Source: Streptomyces longispororuber (lineage in GTDB: Bacteria > Actinomycetota > Actinomycetes > Streptomycetales > Streptomycetaceae). Taken from it: DNA of 64,000 nucleotides. The notes beneath the pieces were generated by a model. The model saw nothing but the letters and a program-made list of their open reading frames with translations. It was not told the DNA's origin and did not search any database. Location of the stretch: assembly GCF_014656095.1 (NCBI RefSeq), contig NZ_BNBT01000003.1, positions 1 through 64,000 on the forward strand. The letters run 5' to 3'. This document shows, piece after piece, positions 55,450-63,511 of this stretch. The position numbers and the translations under genes are program-made. Position 1 is the first letter of the stretch; the number at the start of each line of letters is the position of its first letter.

Positions 55450-57491
55450 CCAGGGACGGGCCGGGTGGGCCGGGCGGGGACCGGGGCGCCGCCACGGTGT
55501 GGGTCGTGGTCGTCATGACCGTGCTCGGTGTGGTCACCGGGGCCGTTCTGGCGATGGGGCAGGTGATGGTGGCCCGGCACCGGGCGGGCGGCGCGGCAGA
55601 CCTGGCGGCGCTGGCCGCCGCGGACCACTGGACGCAAGGCCCCAAGGGCGCCTGCGCCCGGGCGGAACGGGTGGCTCGGGCCCAGAACACACGGGTCGTG
55701 CGGTGTGAGGTCGAGGGCCAGGTGTCGGACGTCACGGCTGTGGCGGAGTTCGGGCCGTTCGCGACGGAGGTGAGGTCACGGGCGGGGCCTGCGAGCGCGG
55801 TGGGGCGTACGGCGGTGACGGGTTCTGTGCGGCAGGTGGGACGCCAGGGACGGGCAAGAGTTACGCGGTCGGTGAGATCCGGTCAGCCCATGGCACGTCG
55901 GGGACGTGAGGGAAGTGAGGGGCCCCTGGCGTCATTCGGAGGGGGCGTCCCGCAGGAGCGTGGTGAGGAGCCGGACCGCGCCGCGCTTGTGCAGGGGGTC
56001 GTTGCCGTTGCCGCACTTGGGGGACTGGATGCAGGAAGGGCACCCGGCCTCGCACTCGCAGGCGGCGATGGCCTCGCGGGTGGCGGTGAGCCACTCGCGG
56101 GCGGTGTGGAAGGCGCGCTCGGCGAATCCGGCGCCTCCGGGGTGGCCGTCGTAGACGAACACCGTGGGCAGCAGCGTGTCGGGGTGCAGCGGTACGGAGA
56201 CGCCGCCGATGTCCCAGCGGTCACACGTGGCGAACAGCGGCAGCATGCCGATGGAGGCGTGCTCGGCGGCGTGCAGCGCGCCGCCGAGGATCTCCGGGTT
56301 GACGCGGGCCGCGTCGAGCTGGTCCTCGGTGACCGTCCACCACACCGCGCGGGTGCGCAGGGTGCGCGGCGGCAGGTCCAGTTTGGTCTCGCCGAGCACC
56401 TCGCCGGTGATCAGCTTGCGGCGCAGGAAGGAGACGACCTGGTTGGTGACCTCGACGGAGCCGTAGCAGAGGCGGCCGGGGCCCCAGGGGATCTCGGTGT
56501 CGGTGTCGAGGATGGAGATCGCGGTGGTGTCGCGGGCGGTCGTCGAGTAGGGCGGGACGGCCTCTTCGACGAGCGCCACGGAGTCCTCCAGGTCCAGGCG
56601 CCGCACGAGATACGTACGGCCCTGGTGGAGGTGGACCGCGCCCTCGTGGACGGTCGTGTGCGCGGCCGAGGCGTCGACGGTGCCGAGCAGCCGGCCCGTG
56701 CCCTCCTCGACCACCTGGACGGGGCGGCCGCCCTCGCCGCGGATGTCCGTGAGGTCGGCGGCGCGCTCGCGGCGGGTCCAGTGCCAGGCCTTCGTGCGGC
56801 GGCGCAACAGCTTCGCGGCCTCCAACTGCGGCAGCAGTTCCTCGGCGGCCGGGCCGAAGAGAGCGAAGTCGTCCTCGGTGAGCGGAAGTTCCGCGGCGGC
56901 CGCGCACAGGTGGGGCGCGAGGACGTACGGGTTGTCGGGGTCGAGGACCGTGGACTCGACGGGCTGCTGGAACAGCGCCTCTGGGTGGTGGACGAGATAG
57001 GTGTCCAGCGGATCGTCACGGGCGACGAGCACGGCGAGCGCGCCCTGGCCGGAGCGCCCGGCGCGGCCCGCCTGCTGCCACAGCGAGGCACGGGTCCCTG
57101 GATAGCCCGCGATGAGGACGGCGTCCAGGCCGGAGACGTCCACGCCGAGTTCGAGGGCGGTGGTGGCGGCGAGCCCGAGGAGTTCGCCGGAGTGCAGGGC
57201 CTGTTCCAGGGCGCGGCGCTCCTCGGGGAGGTAGCCGCCCCGGTAGGCGGCGACGCGGCGCGCCAGGGAGCGGTCGACTTCGGCGAGGCGTTCCTGGGCG
57301 ATGACGGAGATCAGCTCGGCGCCGCGCCGGGAGCGGACGAAGGCGACGGACCGGACACCCTGCACGGTGAGGTCGGTGAGCAGCTCGGCCGTCTCGGCGG
57401 TGGCGGTGCGGCGGACCGGCGCGCCCTTCTCGCCGTGCAGCTCGGTGAGCGGCGGCTCCCAGAGGGCGAAGACGACCTCGCCCCGGGGTGA
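55446..57491 (+). CDS. Rv3654c-family TadE-like protein; frame lacks its normal stop
   Basis: The first 115 residues are the Rv3654c/TadE-like family (DRGAATVWVVVVMTVLGVVT, RAGGAADLAALAAADHW, EVRSRAGPA). In relatives the protein ends soon after. Here the frame has no stop until 57491, running about 560 codons antisense through the convergent helicase gene, with no protein-like character after about 55800. A frameshift or lost stop near 55790-55870 is likely; for example, a TGA is present one frame over just after the conserved end. The N-terminal part is real, but the full length should not be trusted. It overlaps the TadE-like gene by four bases. Confidence 0.5.
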   Translation: MTRDGPGGPGGDRGAATVWVVVVMTVLGVVTGAVLAMGQVMVARHRAGGAADLAALAAADHWTQGPKGACARAERVARAQNTRVVRCEVEGQVSDVTAVAEFGPFATEVRSRAGPASAVGRTAVTGSVRQVGRQGRARVTRSVRSGQPMARRGREGSEGPLASFGGGVPQERGEEPDRAALVQGVVAVAALGGLDAGRAPGLALAGGDGLAGGGEPLAGGVEGALGESGASGVAVVDEHRGQQRVGVQRYGDAADVPAVTRGEQRQHADGGVLGGVQRAAEDLRVDAGRVELVLGDRPPHRAGAQGARRQVQFGLAEHLAGDQLAAQEGDDLVGDLDGAVAEAAGAPGDLGVGVEDGDRGGVAGGRRVGRDGLFDERHGVLQVQAPHEIRTALVEVDRALVDGRVRGRGVDGAEQPARALLDHLDGAAALAADVREVGGALAAGPVPGLRAAAQQLRGLQLRQQFLGGRAEESEVVLGERKFRGGRAQVGREDVRVVGVEDRGLDGLLEQRLWVVDEIGVQRIVTGDEHGERALAGAPGAARLLPQRGTGPWIARDEDGVQAGDVHAEFEGGGGGEPEEFAGVQGLFQGAALLGEVAAPVGGDAARQGAVDFGEAFLGDDGDQLGAAPGADEGDGPDTLHGEVGEQLGRLGGGGAADRRALLAVQLGERRLPEGEDDLAPG

Positions 57492-58385
57492 GGCGTCGTC
57501 GGCGACCTCGGTGACGGGCAGGCCGGTCAGGCGCTGCGCGGCCATGGCGGGGTCGGCGGCCGTCGCGGAGGCGAGGAGGAAGACCGGGTCGGAGCCGTAG
57601 CGGGCGCACAAGCGGCGCAGACGCCGCAGGACTTGCGCGACGTGGGAGCCGAAGACGCCGCGGTAGGTGTGGCACTCGTCGATGACGACGTAGCGCAGGG
57701 CGCGCAGGAAGGAGGACCAGCGGGGGTGGGACGGCAGGATGCCCCGGTGCAGCATGTCGGGGTTGGTCAGGACGTAGTTGGCGTACTGGCGTACCCATTC
57801 GCGCTCTTCGACGGGCGTGTCGCCGTCGTACACGGCCGGTCGGACGGCGGTGCCGAGGGGTTCGGCCAGGGCGCGCACGGCGCGACGCTGGTCGGCGGCG
57901 AGGGCCTTGGTGGGGGCCAGGTAGAGGGCGGTGGTGCCGCGCCCGTTCGGGGCCTCGGAGCCGTCGAGCAGGGCGGAGAGCACGGGTGTGAGATAGGCCA
58001 GGGACTTGCCGGAGGCGGTGCCGGTGGCGACGACGACGGACTCGCCGTCAAGCGCGTGTTCGGCGGCGCGGGCCTGGTGGGCCCAGGGGTGCTCGATTCC
58101 CGCCTTGCGGACGGCGGCGACGATCTCGGCGCGGATGCGATCGGGCCAGACTGCATAGCGGGCGGCACGCGGGGGCAGGTGCTCCGTATGAGTGACGCGC
58201 GCAGCCCGGCTCGGCCCCGTGGTCAGCCGGTCCAGGACCGCCCGCGGGGAGACGTGGGCCGGGGTGCCCGCCGAGGGTCCTCCGGTAGGGGAAAAGTTGG
58301 CCATCGGCATCGAGTGTGTCACTGGCTGGATGGACAATGGTCCGAAGGCGTCGTGCACGCCTGCCCGTAAGTGATTGAATGCCAT
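55932..58385 (-). CDS. DEAD/DEAH-box helicase with C-terminal DUF1998 zinc site
   Basis: An 817-residue protein. Motif I is ATGTASGKSLAY, motif II is VIDECHTYRG (DECH), motif III is LLASATA, and motif VI contains QQAGRAGRSGQG. The C-terminus has CECEAGCPSC followed by PKCGNGND, the four-Cys zinc site of DUF1998/MrfA-type helicases, which repair mitomycin-type DNA damage in Bacillus. ATG 58383-58385 gives the family N-terminus MAFNHL; the longer frame runs antisense through bldG. It is convergent with the Tad operon and divergent from bldG (81 bases between starts). Confidence 0.92.
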   Translation of the reverse strand: MAFNHLRAGVHDAFGPLSIQPVTHSMPMANFSPTGGPSAGTPAHVSPRAVLDRLTTGPSRAARVTHTEHLPPRAARYAVWPDRIRAEIVAAVRKAGIEHPWAHQARAAEHALDGESVVVATGTASGKSLAYLTPVLSALLDGSEAPNGRGTTALYLAPTKALAADQRRAVRALAEPLGTAVRPAVYDGDTPVEEREWVRQYANYVLTNPDMLHRGILPSHPRWSSFLRALRYVVIDECHTYRGVFGSHVAQVLRRLRRLCARYGSDPVFLLASATAADPAMAAQRLTGLPVTEVADDASPRGEVVFALWEPPLTELHGEKGAPVRRTATAETAELLTDLTVQGVRSVAFVRSRRGAELISVIAQERLAEVDRSLARRVAAYRGGYLPEERRALEQALHSGELLGLAATTALELGVDVSGLDAVLIAGYPGTRASLWQQAGRAGRSGQGALAVLVARDDPLDTYLVHHPEALFQQPVESTVLDPDNPYVLAPHLCAAAAELPLTEDDFALFGPAAEELLPQLEAAKLLRRRTKAWHWTRRERAADLTDIRGEGGRPVQVVEEGTGRLLGTVDASAAHTTVHEGAVHLHQGRTYLVRRLDLEDSVALVEEAVPPYSTTARDTTAISILDTDTEIPWGPGRLCYGSVEVTNQVVSFLRRKLITGEVLGETKLDLPPRTLRTRAVWWTVTEDQLDAARVNPEILGGALHAAEHASIGMLPLFATCDRWDIGGVSVPLHPDTLLPTVFVYDGHPGGAGFAERAFHTAREWLTATREAIAACECEAGCPSCIQSPKCGNGNDPLHKRGAVRLLTTLLRDAPSE

Positions 58386-58466
58386 CGCGGCTGGCGATCC
58401 GTCCCGGGGGCGTGGGCCGAGGTGTCCCGAGGGGCGACCGCTCGATAGCAAGGTGCTGGAGGATCC

Positions 58467-58808
58467 GTGGACCTGTCTCTGTCGACCCGTACCGTCGGCG
58501 ATCGTACGGTCGTCGAGGTCGGTGGCGAAATCGATGTGTATACCGCGCCCAAGCTGCGCGAGCAGTTGGTCGAGTTGGTGAACGACGGCAGTTTCCACCT
58601 GGTCGTCGACATGGAGCGAGTGGACTTCCTCGACTCCACCGGACTCGGCGTACTGGTCGGTGGCCTGAAGCGTGTGCGGGCCCATGAGGGCTCGCTGCGA
58701 CTGGTGTGCAACCAGGAGCGCATTCTCAAGATCTTCCGTATCACCGGTTTGACCAAGGTGTTCCCGATCCACACCTCGGTCGAGGAAGCGGTCGCGGCCA
58801 CCGACTGA
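58467..58808 (+). CDS. bldG: BldG, anti-sigma factor antagonist
   Basis: A 113-residue STAS-domain protein. The phosphorylation site Ser57 lies in [11 protein letters not shown]. The sequence, length and context (helicase upstream, ATP-binding anti-sigma factor downstream) identify BldG, needed for aerial mycelium and antibiotics in S. coelicolor. Unphosphorylated BldG binds anti-sigma factors such as its neighbour. GTG 58467 has GGAGG 5 bases upstream. Confidence 0.97.
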   Translation: MDLSLSTRTVGDRTVVEVGGEIDVYTAPKLREQLVELVNDGSFHLVVDMERVDFLDSTGLGVLVGGLKRVRAHEGSLRLVCNQERILKIFRITGLTKVFPIHTSVEEAVAATD

Positions 58809-58925
58809 GCCGGTGCCCCGGCTCGGTCCGGGGTTCCGGGCTCAGTCCCGGAGTGGCAGTACGGCGGGGGGCCGGGCCGGCGGCCCGGCCCCCCGAAAGC
58901 ACGCGTGTATGTCCGAGGGGGATGC

Positions 58926-59342
58926 ATGGCCACCGTTGAACTCCGCTTCAGCGCGCTGCCCGAGCACGTCAGGACCGCCCGACTGGTGGCGGCCGCGGTG
59001 GCACGACGGGCCGGAGTGGACGAGGCCGTCCTCGACGAGGTCAGGCTCGCGGTCGGCGAGGCCTGCACCCGTGCCGTGGGGCTGCACCAGGCCGCGGGGA
59101 TCACCGCGCCTGTGCGGGTGGCCCTGGTCGAGGAGGAGAAACAGTTCTCCATCGAGGTCGGCGACGAGGCACCGCGGACCGTGCCGACTGCCGCCGACGG
59201 ACAGCCCCTGCCGGAGGACCCCGAGGCCGAGGGCGAGGACGAGATGGGCCTCGCGGTGATCAGCGGCCTCGTGGACGACGTGGAGGTCTCGTCCAGCGAG
59301 AGCGGCGGGCTGATCCGCATGAGCTGGCCGACGACTTCTTAG
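58926..59342 (+). CDS. Anti-sigma factor, ATP-binding (BldG partner)
   Basis: A 138-residue HATPase-domain protein of the SpoIIAB/RsbW group. The N-box is LDEVRLAVGEACTRAV (about 37-52) and the second ATP motif is near DEMGLAVISGLVDDVEV (about 106-122). The DEMG motif follows an acidic loop (about 97-107). In S. coelicolor the homologue next to bldG interacts with BldG. ATG 58926 has GAGGGGG about 8 bases upstream. It is likely co-transcribed with bldG (117-base gap). Confidence 0.9.
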   Translation: MATVELRFSALPEHVRTARLVAAAVARRAGVDEAVLDEVRLAVGEACTRAVGLHQAAGITAPVRVALVEEEKQFSIEVGDEAPRTVPTAADGQPLPEDPEAEGEDEMGLAVISGLVDDVEVSSSESGGLIRMSWPTTS

Positions 59343-60141
59343 TCCCTGGTGGGTCGCCCCCTGTAGGTGGGCTCAGCCCTTGCGCGGGCTTGGCGGCACC
59401 GCCTGCCCCGGCGGGCGCGAGGCCTTCCAACCTTCTGCGCGGGCAGACGGCTGTGCGCTGTCATGGATTCGCCTCTCCCGCGAGGCTCGCGGGTCTCCCG
59501 CCCTTCGCCAGACCTGCGCTGCGCCCGTTGATAGGGCTCCGCGCCCACCCATGCCGAGCCCGCACCGATGTGGAACGAGCGTTCTATCCACGGCTCAGTA
59601 GATGGTGCCCCCCCGCAGAGTCGCTGCCGGTCGCTGCCGGGAGAGGCGCCGTGATGGGAGCGGACGCCGGGGCGGTCGACCACTCCGATGGGCCAAAGGT
59701 CGCCATCGGGCTGGATGCCCTCTTCCCCCACGCTCCACATCCTGCTCCCGTCCACCGGCGGTCCGGGGCCCGTCCCCGAGTGCCCGGCCCGTGCGTACAC
59801 AGCGCTCCCCGCGGTGGTCGGCGACGGCGCGTACCCCCAGAGACAACGTGACAAAAAAGCCCCCGCCGTAAAACCCGCCAGGGATTCTGCTTATGTGACA
59901 AGCGGGAAAGGTGGTGCGGCCGAAGTCGTCTGTTTCGGCGGGTGGGAGCGGGGAAGTGAGGGGGTGGCCTCGGCGTCAATGGTTTTGGGGCGTTACCGCT
60001 TTCGGGGCCAATCCGTGCGCACGATCTTTTGCGGACACGCACTTGCGCGCCAATTCGGTTTGCGGCGCTCTGTTTTGATCAGGTCCGGCTCCCTACAATC
60101 CGTCCACATCTTGAGCTCAGCCCAAGCGTCAAGGAGGACGA
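59343..60141. other. Long intergenic region upstream of hppA
   Basis: A 799-base gap without a supportable gene. Open frames on both strands are Arg/Pro/Gly-rich shadows. A -10-like TACAAT at 60094-60099 lies 43 bases before the hppA start and could be its promoter. Bases about 59845-60090 are AT-richer, as expected of a control region. I see no riboswitch that I can name. Confidence 0.45.
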
Positions 60142-62544
60142 ATGGCGGGGCTTTCTACCCCTCATCAGCTTGACCACCCCTCAATCCTCGCGGGTGCTTC
60201 ACTGACGGACGACAACCGTCTCATCGTGATGGTCATCGCAGCCGTCGCGATCGCGGCCCTGGCGGTCGCCTGGGTCCTCGTGCGCCAGGTGCTCGCGGCC
60301 GGCGAGGGCACCGACAGCATGAAGAAGATCGCGGCGGCGGTGCAGGAAGGCGCGAATGCCTATCTGTGGCGGCAGTTGCGCACGCTCGGCGTTTTCGCCG
60401 TCGTGGTGTTCTTCCTGCTCATGCTGCTGCCTGCGGACAACTGGAATCAGCGCATCGGCCGCTCGGTCTTCTTCCTGATCGGCGCGGCCTTCTCGGCGAC
60501 CACCGGCTATATCGGTATGTGGCTCGCCGTGCGCAGCAATGTCCGCGTGGCCGCCGCCGCGCGGGAGGCGACACCGGCGGAAGGCGAGCCGGAAAAGGAT
60601 CTCACCGCCGTCTCGCACAAGGCGATGAAGATCGCTTTTCGTACGGGCGGCGTCGTCGGCATGTTCACGGTGGGGCTCGGTCTGCTCGGTGCCTCCTGTG
60701 TGGTGCTCGTATACGCGGCCAACGCACCGAAGGTGCTCGAAGGCTTCGGCCTCGGAGCCGCGCTCATCGCGATGTTCATGCGTGTCGGAGGCGGCATCTT
60801 CACCAAGGCCGCCGACGTCGGCGCCGACCTGGTCGGCAAGGTCGAACAGGGCATTCCGGAGGACGATCCGCGCAATGCCGCGACCATCGCCGACAACGTG
60901 GGCGACAACGTCGGCGACTGTGCGGGCATGGCCGCCGACCTCTTCGAGTCGTACGCCGTCACGCTGGTGGCCGCGCTGATCCTCGGCAAGGCCGCGTTCG
61001 GTGACGCCGGGCTCGCCTTCCCGTTGATCGTCCCGGCGATCGGCGTGGTGACCGCGATGATCGGCATCTTCGCGGTGGCCCCGCGGCGCGCCGACCGCAG
61101 CGGCATGACGGCCATCAACCGAGGCTTCTTCATCTCGGCGCTGATCTCGCTGGCCCTCGTGGCCGCGGCGGTCTTCGTCTACCTCCCGTCCTCGTACGCC
61201 AAGTTGGACGGGGTGACGGACGCGGAGATCCTGGCGAAGTCCGGCGACCCGCGGATCCTCGCGGTCGTGGCCGTCGCCATCGGCATCGTCCTGGCCGCCC
61301 TGATCCAGCAGCTCACCGGCTACTTCACGGAGACCAACCGGCGGCCGGTCAGGGACATCGGCAAGACCTCGCTGACGGGGCCCGCGACCGTGGTGCTCGC
61401 GGGGATCTCCGTGGGGCTCGAATCCGCGGTGTACACGGCGCTGTTGATCGGGCTCGGGGTGTACGGCGCGTTCCTGCTGGGCGGCGCGTCGATCATGCTC
61501 GCGCTGTTCGCGGTGGCGCTGGCGGGTACCGGCCTGCTCACCACGGTCGGCGTGATCGTCGCCATGGACACCTTCGGCCCGGTCTCGGACAACGCGCAGG
61601 GCATCGCCGAGATGTCCGGCGACGTCGAGGGCGCCGGCGCGCAGGTGCTCACCGACCTGGACGCCGTGGGCAACACGACCAAGGCCATCACCAAGGGCAT
61701 CGCCATCGCCACGGCCGTGCTCGCGGCCTCGGCGCTCTTCGGGTCGTACCGGGACGCCATCGCGGAGGCCGCCGACGAGGTCGGCCAGAAGCTCGGCGAC
61801 GGCGCGCCCATGAACCTGGTGATGGACATCTCACAGCCCAACAACCTGGTCGGGCTCGTCCTCGGCGCGGCGGTCGTCTTCCTCTTCTCGGGGCTGGCGA
61901 TCAACGCGGTGTCGCGGTCCGCGGGGGCCGTGGTGTACGAGGTGCGGCGGCAGTTCCGCGAGCACCCCGGGATCATGAACTACACGGAGAAGCCGGAGTA
62001 CGGCCGTGTGGTCGACATCTGCACCAAGGACGCCCTGCGCGAGCTGGCCACGCCCGGCCTGATCGCCGTGCTCACGCCCATCGCGGTCGGCTTCACGTTC
62101 GGCGTCGGCGCGCTCGGGGCGTTCCTGGCGGGCGCGATCGGCACGGGCACCCTGATGGCCGTCTTCCTCGCCAACTCCGGTGGCGCGTGGGACAACGCCA
62201 AGAAGCTGGTCGAGGACGGCCACCACGGCGGCAAGGGCAGCGAGGCCCACGCCGCGACCGTCATCGGCGACACGGTCGGCGACCCGTTCAAGGACACCGC
62301 GGGACCGGCGATCAACCCGCTCCTCAAGGTGATGAACCTGGTGGCGCTGCTCATCGCGCCCGCCGTCGTCAAGTTCAGCTACGGCGAGGACAAGAGCGTC
62401 GCGATGCGCGTCCTGATCGCGGTGCTGTCCATCGCGGTCATCGTCGGCGCGGTGTACGTCTCCAAGCGCCGCGGCATCGCCGTCGGCGACGGGGACAACC
62501 CGGGGAAGGTGGCCAGTTCACCGGACCCGGCGGTGGTGTCGTAG
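60142..62544 (+). CDS. hppA: Membrane H+-translocating pyrophosphatase
   Basis: An 800-residue membrane pyrophosphatase with about 16 helices. The pyrophosphate and Mg site is in ADVGADLVGKVEQGIPEDDP and DNVGDNVGDCAGMAADLFES, with further motifs GDTVGDPFKDTAGPA near the end. The residue that decides potassium need is Lys in GNTTKA, so this is the K+-independent, proton-pumping form. GGAGG lies 5 bases before ATG 60142. A terminator follows. It uses pyrophosphate from biosynthesis to energise the membrane. Confidence 0.97.
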   Translation: MAGLSTPHQLDHPSILAGASLTDDNRLIVMVIAAVAIAALAVAWVLVRQVLAAGEGTDSMKKIAAAVQEGANAYLWRQLRTLGVFAVVVFFLLMLLPADNWNQRIGRSVFFLIGAAFSATTGYIGMWLAVRSNVRVAAAAREATPAEGEPEKDLTAVSHKAMKIAFRTGGVVGMFTVGLGLLGASCVVLVYAANAPKVLEGFGLGAALIAMFMRVGGGIFTKAADVGADLVGKVEQGIPEDDPRNAATIADNVGDNVGDCAGMAADLFESYAVTLVAALILGKAAFGDAGLAFPLIVPAIGVVTAMIGIFAVAPRRADRSGMTAINRGFFISALISLALVAAAVFVYLPSSYAKLDGVTDAEILAKSGDPRILAVVAVAIGIVLAALIQQLTGYFTETNRRPVRDIGKTSLTGPATVVLAGISVGLESAVYTALLIGLGVYGAFLLGGASIMLALFAVALAGTGLLTTVGVIVAMDTFGPVSDNAQGIAEMSGDVEGAGAQVLTDLDAVGNTTKAITKGIAIATAVLAASALFGSYRDAIAEAADEVGQKLGDGAPMNLVMDISQPNNLVGLVLGAAVVFLFSGLAINAVSRSAGAVVYEVRRQFREHPGIMNYTEKPEYGRVVDICTKDALRELATPGLIAVLTPIAVGFTFGVGALGAFLAGAIGTGTLMAVFLANSGGAWDNAKKLVEDGHHGGKGSEAHAATVIGDTVGDPFKDTAGPAINPLLKVMNLVALLIAPAVVKFSYGEDKSVAMRVLIAVLSIAVIVGAVYVSKRRGIAVGDGDNPGKVASSPDPAVVS

Positions 62545-62566
62545 CACCTGCGGTTCCAACCCTCGG

Positions 62567-62596
62567 ACGGGCGGCGCCTCTTGGGGCGCCGCCCGT
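62567..62596 (+). terminator. hppA terminator
   Basis: Arms CGGGCGGCGCC (62568-62578) and GGCGCCGCCCG (62585-62595) surround TCTTGG; a flanking A-T pair extends it. It is 23 bases after the stop. Confidence 0.85.
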
Positions 62597-62760
62597 TCGC
62601 CTTTCCCCGGATCGGCCCGGGCGTGTCGTGAGGCTTCTCTCGCCCCACGGCCCTTGGTGCAAATGGCTGCAATAGCGGGGCTACCGGACGCCCGGCGTGC
62701 GGTCGCCACCCGGTCGGCGTGTAAGTTCCGGGGCCGAGAGCCATGGAAGGGACCAATCCG

Positions 62761-63327
62761 GTGAACAAGAAGCTCGCGGCCGCACTGTCCGGCGGTGCGG
62801 TACTGGTACTGGCGCTGACGGGGTGCTCGGACGACGACGGTGACAAGAAGCTGGACGACTGGGCCAAGAAGGTCTGCGACACGGCCGTCGGCCCGCAGTC
62901 CAAGAAGCTCAAGGACGCCAACGCGGCGATCAAGAGGCAGGCCGCACAGGACAGCTCGCCGGAGGAAGTGAAGGAGACCGACGCGCAGGCGTTCCAGGAC
63001 ATCTCCGACGCCTACAAGGAGCGCAGCACCGCCCTGAAGGAGGCGGGCGCGCCGCCGGTCGACGACGGCGAGAAGAAGCTGAACGACGCGGTGAAGGAAC
63101 TCGACGGCCTCTCCAAGTCGTACGCGGACCTCAAGACGCAGACCGACAAGCTCGACACCAAGAACCAGTCGGCCTTCGCGGACGACCTCGCGAAGATCGC
63201 CGAGGAGCTGGGCAAGCTCAGCAAGAGCGAGAACACCGCCCAGAAGAAGCTGGAGGCCGGCGACGTCGGCAAGGCCATGCGCGAGCAGGAGAGCTGCAAG
63301 TCCGACAGCACGCCCACGGCGTCCTGA
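62761..63327 (+). CDS. Small secreted lipoprotein, coiled-coil
   Basis: A 188-residue protein. The signal peptide ends in LTGC with Cys22 as the lipid site. The mature part is charged and helical, rich in Lys/Asp/Ala (KKLKDANAAIKRQAAQDS, KLDTKNQSAFADDLAKIAEE), with two Cys (KVCDT and ESCKS) near its ends that could form a disulfide. GTG 62761 has GGAAGGGA 8 bases upstream; an in-frame ATG at 62743 is an alternative. Function unknown; conserved next to hppA in Streptomyces as I recall. Confidence 0.85.
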   Translation: MNKKLAAALSGGAVLVLALTGCSDDDGDKKLDDWAKKVCDTAVGPQSKKLKDANAAIKRQAAQDSSPEEVKETDAQAFQDISDAYKERSTALKEAGAPPVDDGEKKLNDAVKELDGLSKSYADLKTQTDKLDTKNQSAFADDLAKIAEELGKLSKSENTAQKKLEAGDVGKAMREQESCKSDSTPTAS

Positions 63328-63351
63328 CGACGGACCCGCAGCAGCCCTGGT

Positions 63352-63382
63352 GGGGCGCCTCCCAGAAGGGGGCGCCCCTTTT
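63352..63382 (+). terminator. Terminator after the lipoprotein gene
   Basis: GGGGCGCC (63352-63359) pairs with GGCGCCCC (63371-63378), followed by TTTT. Confidence 0.8.
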
Positions 63383-63511
63383 CCCATCCGCGCGCCCCCC
63401 GGTGCCTGACCCGTACGCCCGCACTCGCACGCTCCGGTACCGGTACGGACGTCCGCCCCCGCGTGCGCGCTCTGTACGCCTCTGTGCGGGCGCGCGGCGT
63501 GCGTACGGGTC

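Noticed and set aside
59339..59854. 171-residue minus-strand frame upstream of hppA
   Set aside because: Arg/Pro/Gly-rich, no ribosome site, and overlapping shadows exist in two other frames; treated as non-coding.
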